The position numbers and the translations under genes are program-made. From positions 46,532-110,531 of the forward strand of contig NZ_PFGL01000067.1 in NCBI RefSeq assembly GCF_002783505.1: 64,000 bases of DNA. The letters are read 5' to 3'. Source of the DNA: Shewanella sp. CG12_big_fil_rev_8_21_14_0_65_47_15 (lineage in GTDB: Bacteria > Pseudomonadota > Gammaproteobacteria > Enterobacterales > Shewanellaceae). Under the pieces are notes generated by a model that was not told the origin of the DNA, made no database searches, and saw nothing but the letters and a program-made list of their open reading frames with translations. Below are positions 62,957-64,000 of this stretch, in pieces. Positions within the stretch are counted from its first letter, which is position 1. Each line of letters opens with the position of its first letter.

Positions 62957-63130
62957 GTGGGCTTTACTGGGTTTATTTCCCGCGTAGCGACCGAGCATCA
63001 GTACGGACTAAGAGGGCGAATAAACGAGCGGATATCGGTTCAATATCCGCAGCGGGAACTGTTGGGGTTCACGGTCGATGAACAGGACATGATAGAAGAG
63101 GCTATCGTTAGGCATTTAGCGATGAGATAA
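62957..63130 (+). pseudogene. Short unrecognised ORF or gene fragment
   Basis: From GTG 62957 the frame reads VGFTGFISRVATEHQYGLRG and continues INERISVQYPQRELLGFTVDEQDMIEEAIVRHLAMR to TAA, 57 residues. The composition is protein-like, and the frame is open further upstream to a TGA near 62885 without a usable start. There is no ribosome binding site, so it is probably the 3' end of a lost gene. Too short for the track. Confidence 0.4.
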
Positions 63131-63205
63131 CCGTTCGCTATATTATTGCAAATCGAGATTAACGCTTATCGCAAGGGTTGCCGCGCGTGGCGGCAGTTCT
63201 ACTGA

Positions 63206-63379
63206 CTATGCTTGATAAATGGATTTTTGGGTTACTGGTTTCATCTCATTCAACTGATGCTGCTTGATTTCCGGCGCCATTGAACTTACTTCGGCGCTTT
63301 TTTCGGCAGTTTTGAGATAGTGCCAGTTTGTATTTCCTCTCAGTGACTGGATGTCTTCCAGTTTGACTTTCTTAGTCAT
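63206..63379 (-). CDS. Second BrnA-like antitoxin paralogue (short)
   Basis: From the ATG at 63379 (GGAGAGGAAAC upstream) the gene encodes 57 residues starting MTKKVKLEDIQSLRGNTNWHYLK. This parallels the start of the gene before it, MTVRKVSLDQIKFLKGKT, and the BrnA head (KGKTDW-like). The rest (PEIKQHQLNEMKPVTQKSIYQA) is not like the BrnA C-terminal ribbon-helix-helix. Its start overlaps the preceding stop by eight bases, so it is translationally coupled. It could be a second antitoxin, or a remnant of a duplicated one. Confidence 0.6.
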   Translation of the reverse strand: MTKKVKLEDIQSLRGNTNWHYLKTAEKSAEVSSMAPEIKQHQLNEMKPVTQKSIYQA

Positions 63380-63557
63380 GTTTCCTCTCCTTGGGTTTAC
63401 CAAACTCTTCTAGTTCTTTTTCAGTTGGGACAACTGAATCAGGGTCACTAAGTACAGCTTCGTTGATGTCTTTGTCAGTCAGAGCGTCGACTTCAGACAT
63501 TTTGGTCTTCCCTTTCAGAAACTTAATTTGATCAAGTGAAACTTTCCGTACAGTCAT
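63372..63557 (-). CDS. brnA: BrnA-type antitoxin, short form
   Basis: A 61-residue acidic protein directly after the toxin gene, with a three-base gap between stop and start. It has the BrnA N-terminal pattern MTVRKVSLDQIKFLKGKTK, ALTDKDINEAVLSDPDSVV and PTEKELEEFGKPKERKHD. BrnA proteins are usually around 85-90 residues, with a C-terminal ribbon-helix-helix that dimerises and binds the operon promoter; that part is missing. The call rests on family resemblance and operon position. Confidence 0.75.
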   Translation of the reverse strand: MTVRKVSLDQIKFLKGKTKMSEVDALTDKDINEAVLSDPDSVVPTEKELEEFGKPKERKHD

Positions 63558-63560
63558 AAC

Positions 63561-63863
63561 TTACACCACTTTTGAATAGGGTTTCATTAAACCTCGCTCG
63601 TAAGATTTCTTCTCACGAGAGTTGGCTTTACGTGCGGATATTAAGCGAATCGTACCCTTTGGGTCTCGCTCTGTATAGATTACAAACAGAATTCCATGCT
63701 TTGTCGTGCCGATAGTTTGATATCGAGATTCTTGGTAGTCTTGGCGAATATCTTCACGTTCAATCCTCTTCTCATCCAAAAACACGTGAAGAGCATCCGC
63801 AAAGTCAATTTTATGTTTTGCCATATTGATGGCATTTTTGGTTTCATCCCACTCAAATTCCAT
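63561..63863 (-). CDS. brnT: BrnT-type toxin (RelE-fold ribonuclease)
   Basis: A 100-residue BrnT-family toxin that cleaves RNA and halts growth. It begins MEFEWDETKNAINMAKHKIDFADALHVF, the family signature (Glu/Trp-Asp-x-x-Lys, KHxIxF). It continues REDIRQDYQESRYQTIG, GILFVIYTERDPKGTIRLISARKANSREKKSYE with the conserved Arg-x-Ile-Ser-Ala-Arg. The ATG has AAGGAGA upstream. It is first in a three-gene minus-strand operon, toxin before antitoxin as usual for brnTA. Confidence 0.9.
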   Translation of the reverse strand: MEFEWDETKNAINMAKHKIDFADALHVFLDEKRIEREDIRQDYQESRYQTIGTTKHGILFVIYTERDPKGTIRLISARKANSREKKSYERGLMKPYSKVV

Positions 63864-63944
63864 TTTTTCTCCTTGTGTTGATGTGTAAAAATATTACTGT
63901 ATAGCTTTCCTGTTTCGGCTGCTATTGGGGAAAAGGTTGAAAAC

Positions 63945-63987
63945 AGGACATATATGGTCACCTCGGGGTTAGCAAGGCCAATGTCCT
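63945..63987. repeat. 7-base inverted repeat AGGACAT/ATGTCCT upstream of brnT
   Basis: AGGACAT (63945-63951) and ATGTCCT (63981-63987) lie 29 bases apart, about 80-125 bases upstream of the toxin start. They could be an operator or the edge of a small repeat element. The rest of 63864-64000 should contain the brnTA promoter. Confidence 0.35.
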
Positions 63988-64000
63988 ATTTTATTCGAAC

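Noticed and set aside
63680-63961. 93-residue minus-strand ORF upstream of brnT
   Set aside because: It overlaps brnT in another frame and has no ribosome binding site or family features.

Overview
This window is chromosomal DNA of a gamma-proteobacterium, almost certainly a Shewanella. The evidence is the gene order (carA-carB, leuS-lptE-holA-nadD-rsfS-rlmH-mrdA-rodA-mltB-rlpA-dacA-ybeD-lipB-lipA, and ubiF/miaB/phoH/ybeY/corC/lnt), the protein sequences, and a tRNA operon laid out much like the Escherichia coli metT operon. Most of the window is conserved housekeeping DNA. No prophage, rRNA operon or CRISPR array was seen.

Layout. 0.2-2.7 kb: an unrecognised membrane-anchored protein, greA, and a small lipoprotein gene. 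3.0-3.9 kb: seven tRNA genes (Met-Leu-Gln-Gln-Met-Leu-Gln) on the minus strand with a clear sigma70 promoter and a terminator. 4.1-7.3 kb: ychF-pth and a UbiF-type hydroxylase. 7.5-14.9 kb: miaB, the phoH-ybeY-corC-lnt operon, an orphan type IV prepilin and a methyltransferase. 15-29.7 kb: ybeL, then leuS through lipA, which combine aminoacylation, LPS assembly, the replication clamp loader, NAD synthesis, ribosome maturation, the rod-shape peptidoglycan machinery and lipoate synthesis. 29.8-32.6 kb: holD-rimI, a Dps ferritin, two decayed genes (a truncated DUF1624 membrane protein and the 3' end of a TonB-dependent receptor) and tRNA-Trp. 33-38.8 kb: a SEC-C protein, an unknown zinc-ribbon-like protein, an RNase D-like exonuclease with a questionable 5' end, a DUF808 membrane protein, rpiA and rlmI.

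39.2-41.5 kb is the most interesting locus. It is a three-gene bufferin-type RiPP cassette: an exported Cys-rich precursor, a DUF692/MNIO enzyme and a DUF2063 partner. The precursor carries its six-cysteine core twice in tandem. The two 36-residue cores are identical in protein but differ at 17 synonymous sites. A hairpin between precursor and enzyme genes probably sets their expression ratio. The expected role is periplasmic metal binding, probably copper.

41.6-48.6 kb: an endonuclease/exonuclease/phosphatase-family protein, a possible structured leader RNA, a beta-rich exported protein coupled to the Mg transporter mgtE, a soluble CZB-domain chemoreceptor, a periplasmic solute-binding protein and a RluA-family pseudouridine synthase. 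48.7-55.9 kb: carB, carA, dapB, fklB and an M48 metalloprotease lipoprotein on the minus strand. 56-61.2 kb: a TonB-dependent receptor behind a likely Fur box, a GNAT acetyltransferase, a DEAD-box helicase and a DUF4256 protein. 61.2-64 kb is an accessory patch: a REP-associated tyrosine transposase killed by an in-frame stop, short tandem repeats, gene fragments, and a BrnT-type toxin followed by two overlapping BrnA-like antitoxin genes that both lack the expected C-terminal ribbon-helix-helix region.

Start codons were moved from the ORF track where a Shine-Dalgarno sequence or family alignment justified it (ychF, pth, leuS, rsfS, rodA, lipB, rimI, carA, the exported protein before mgtE, the TonB receptor, the helicase and the second antitoxin).
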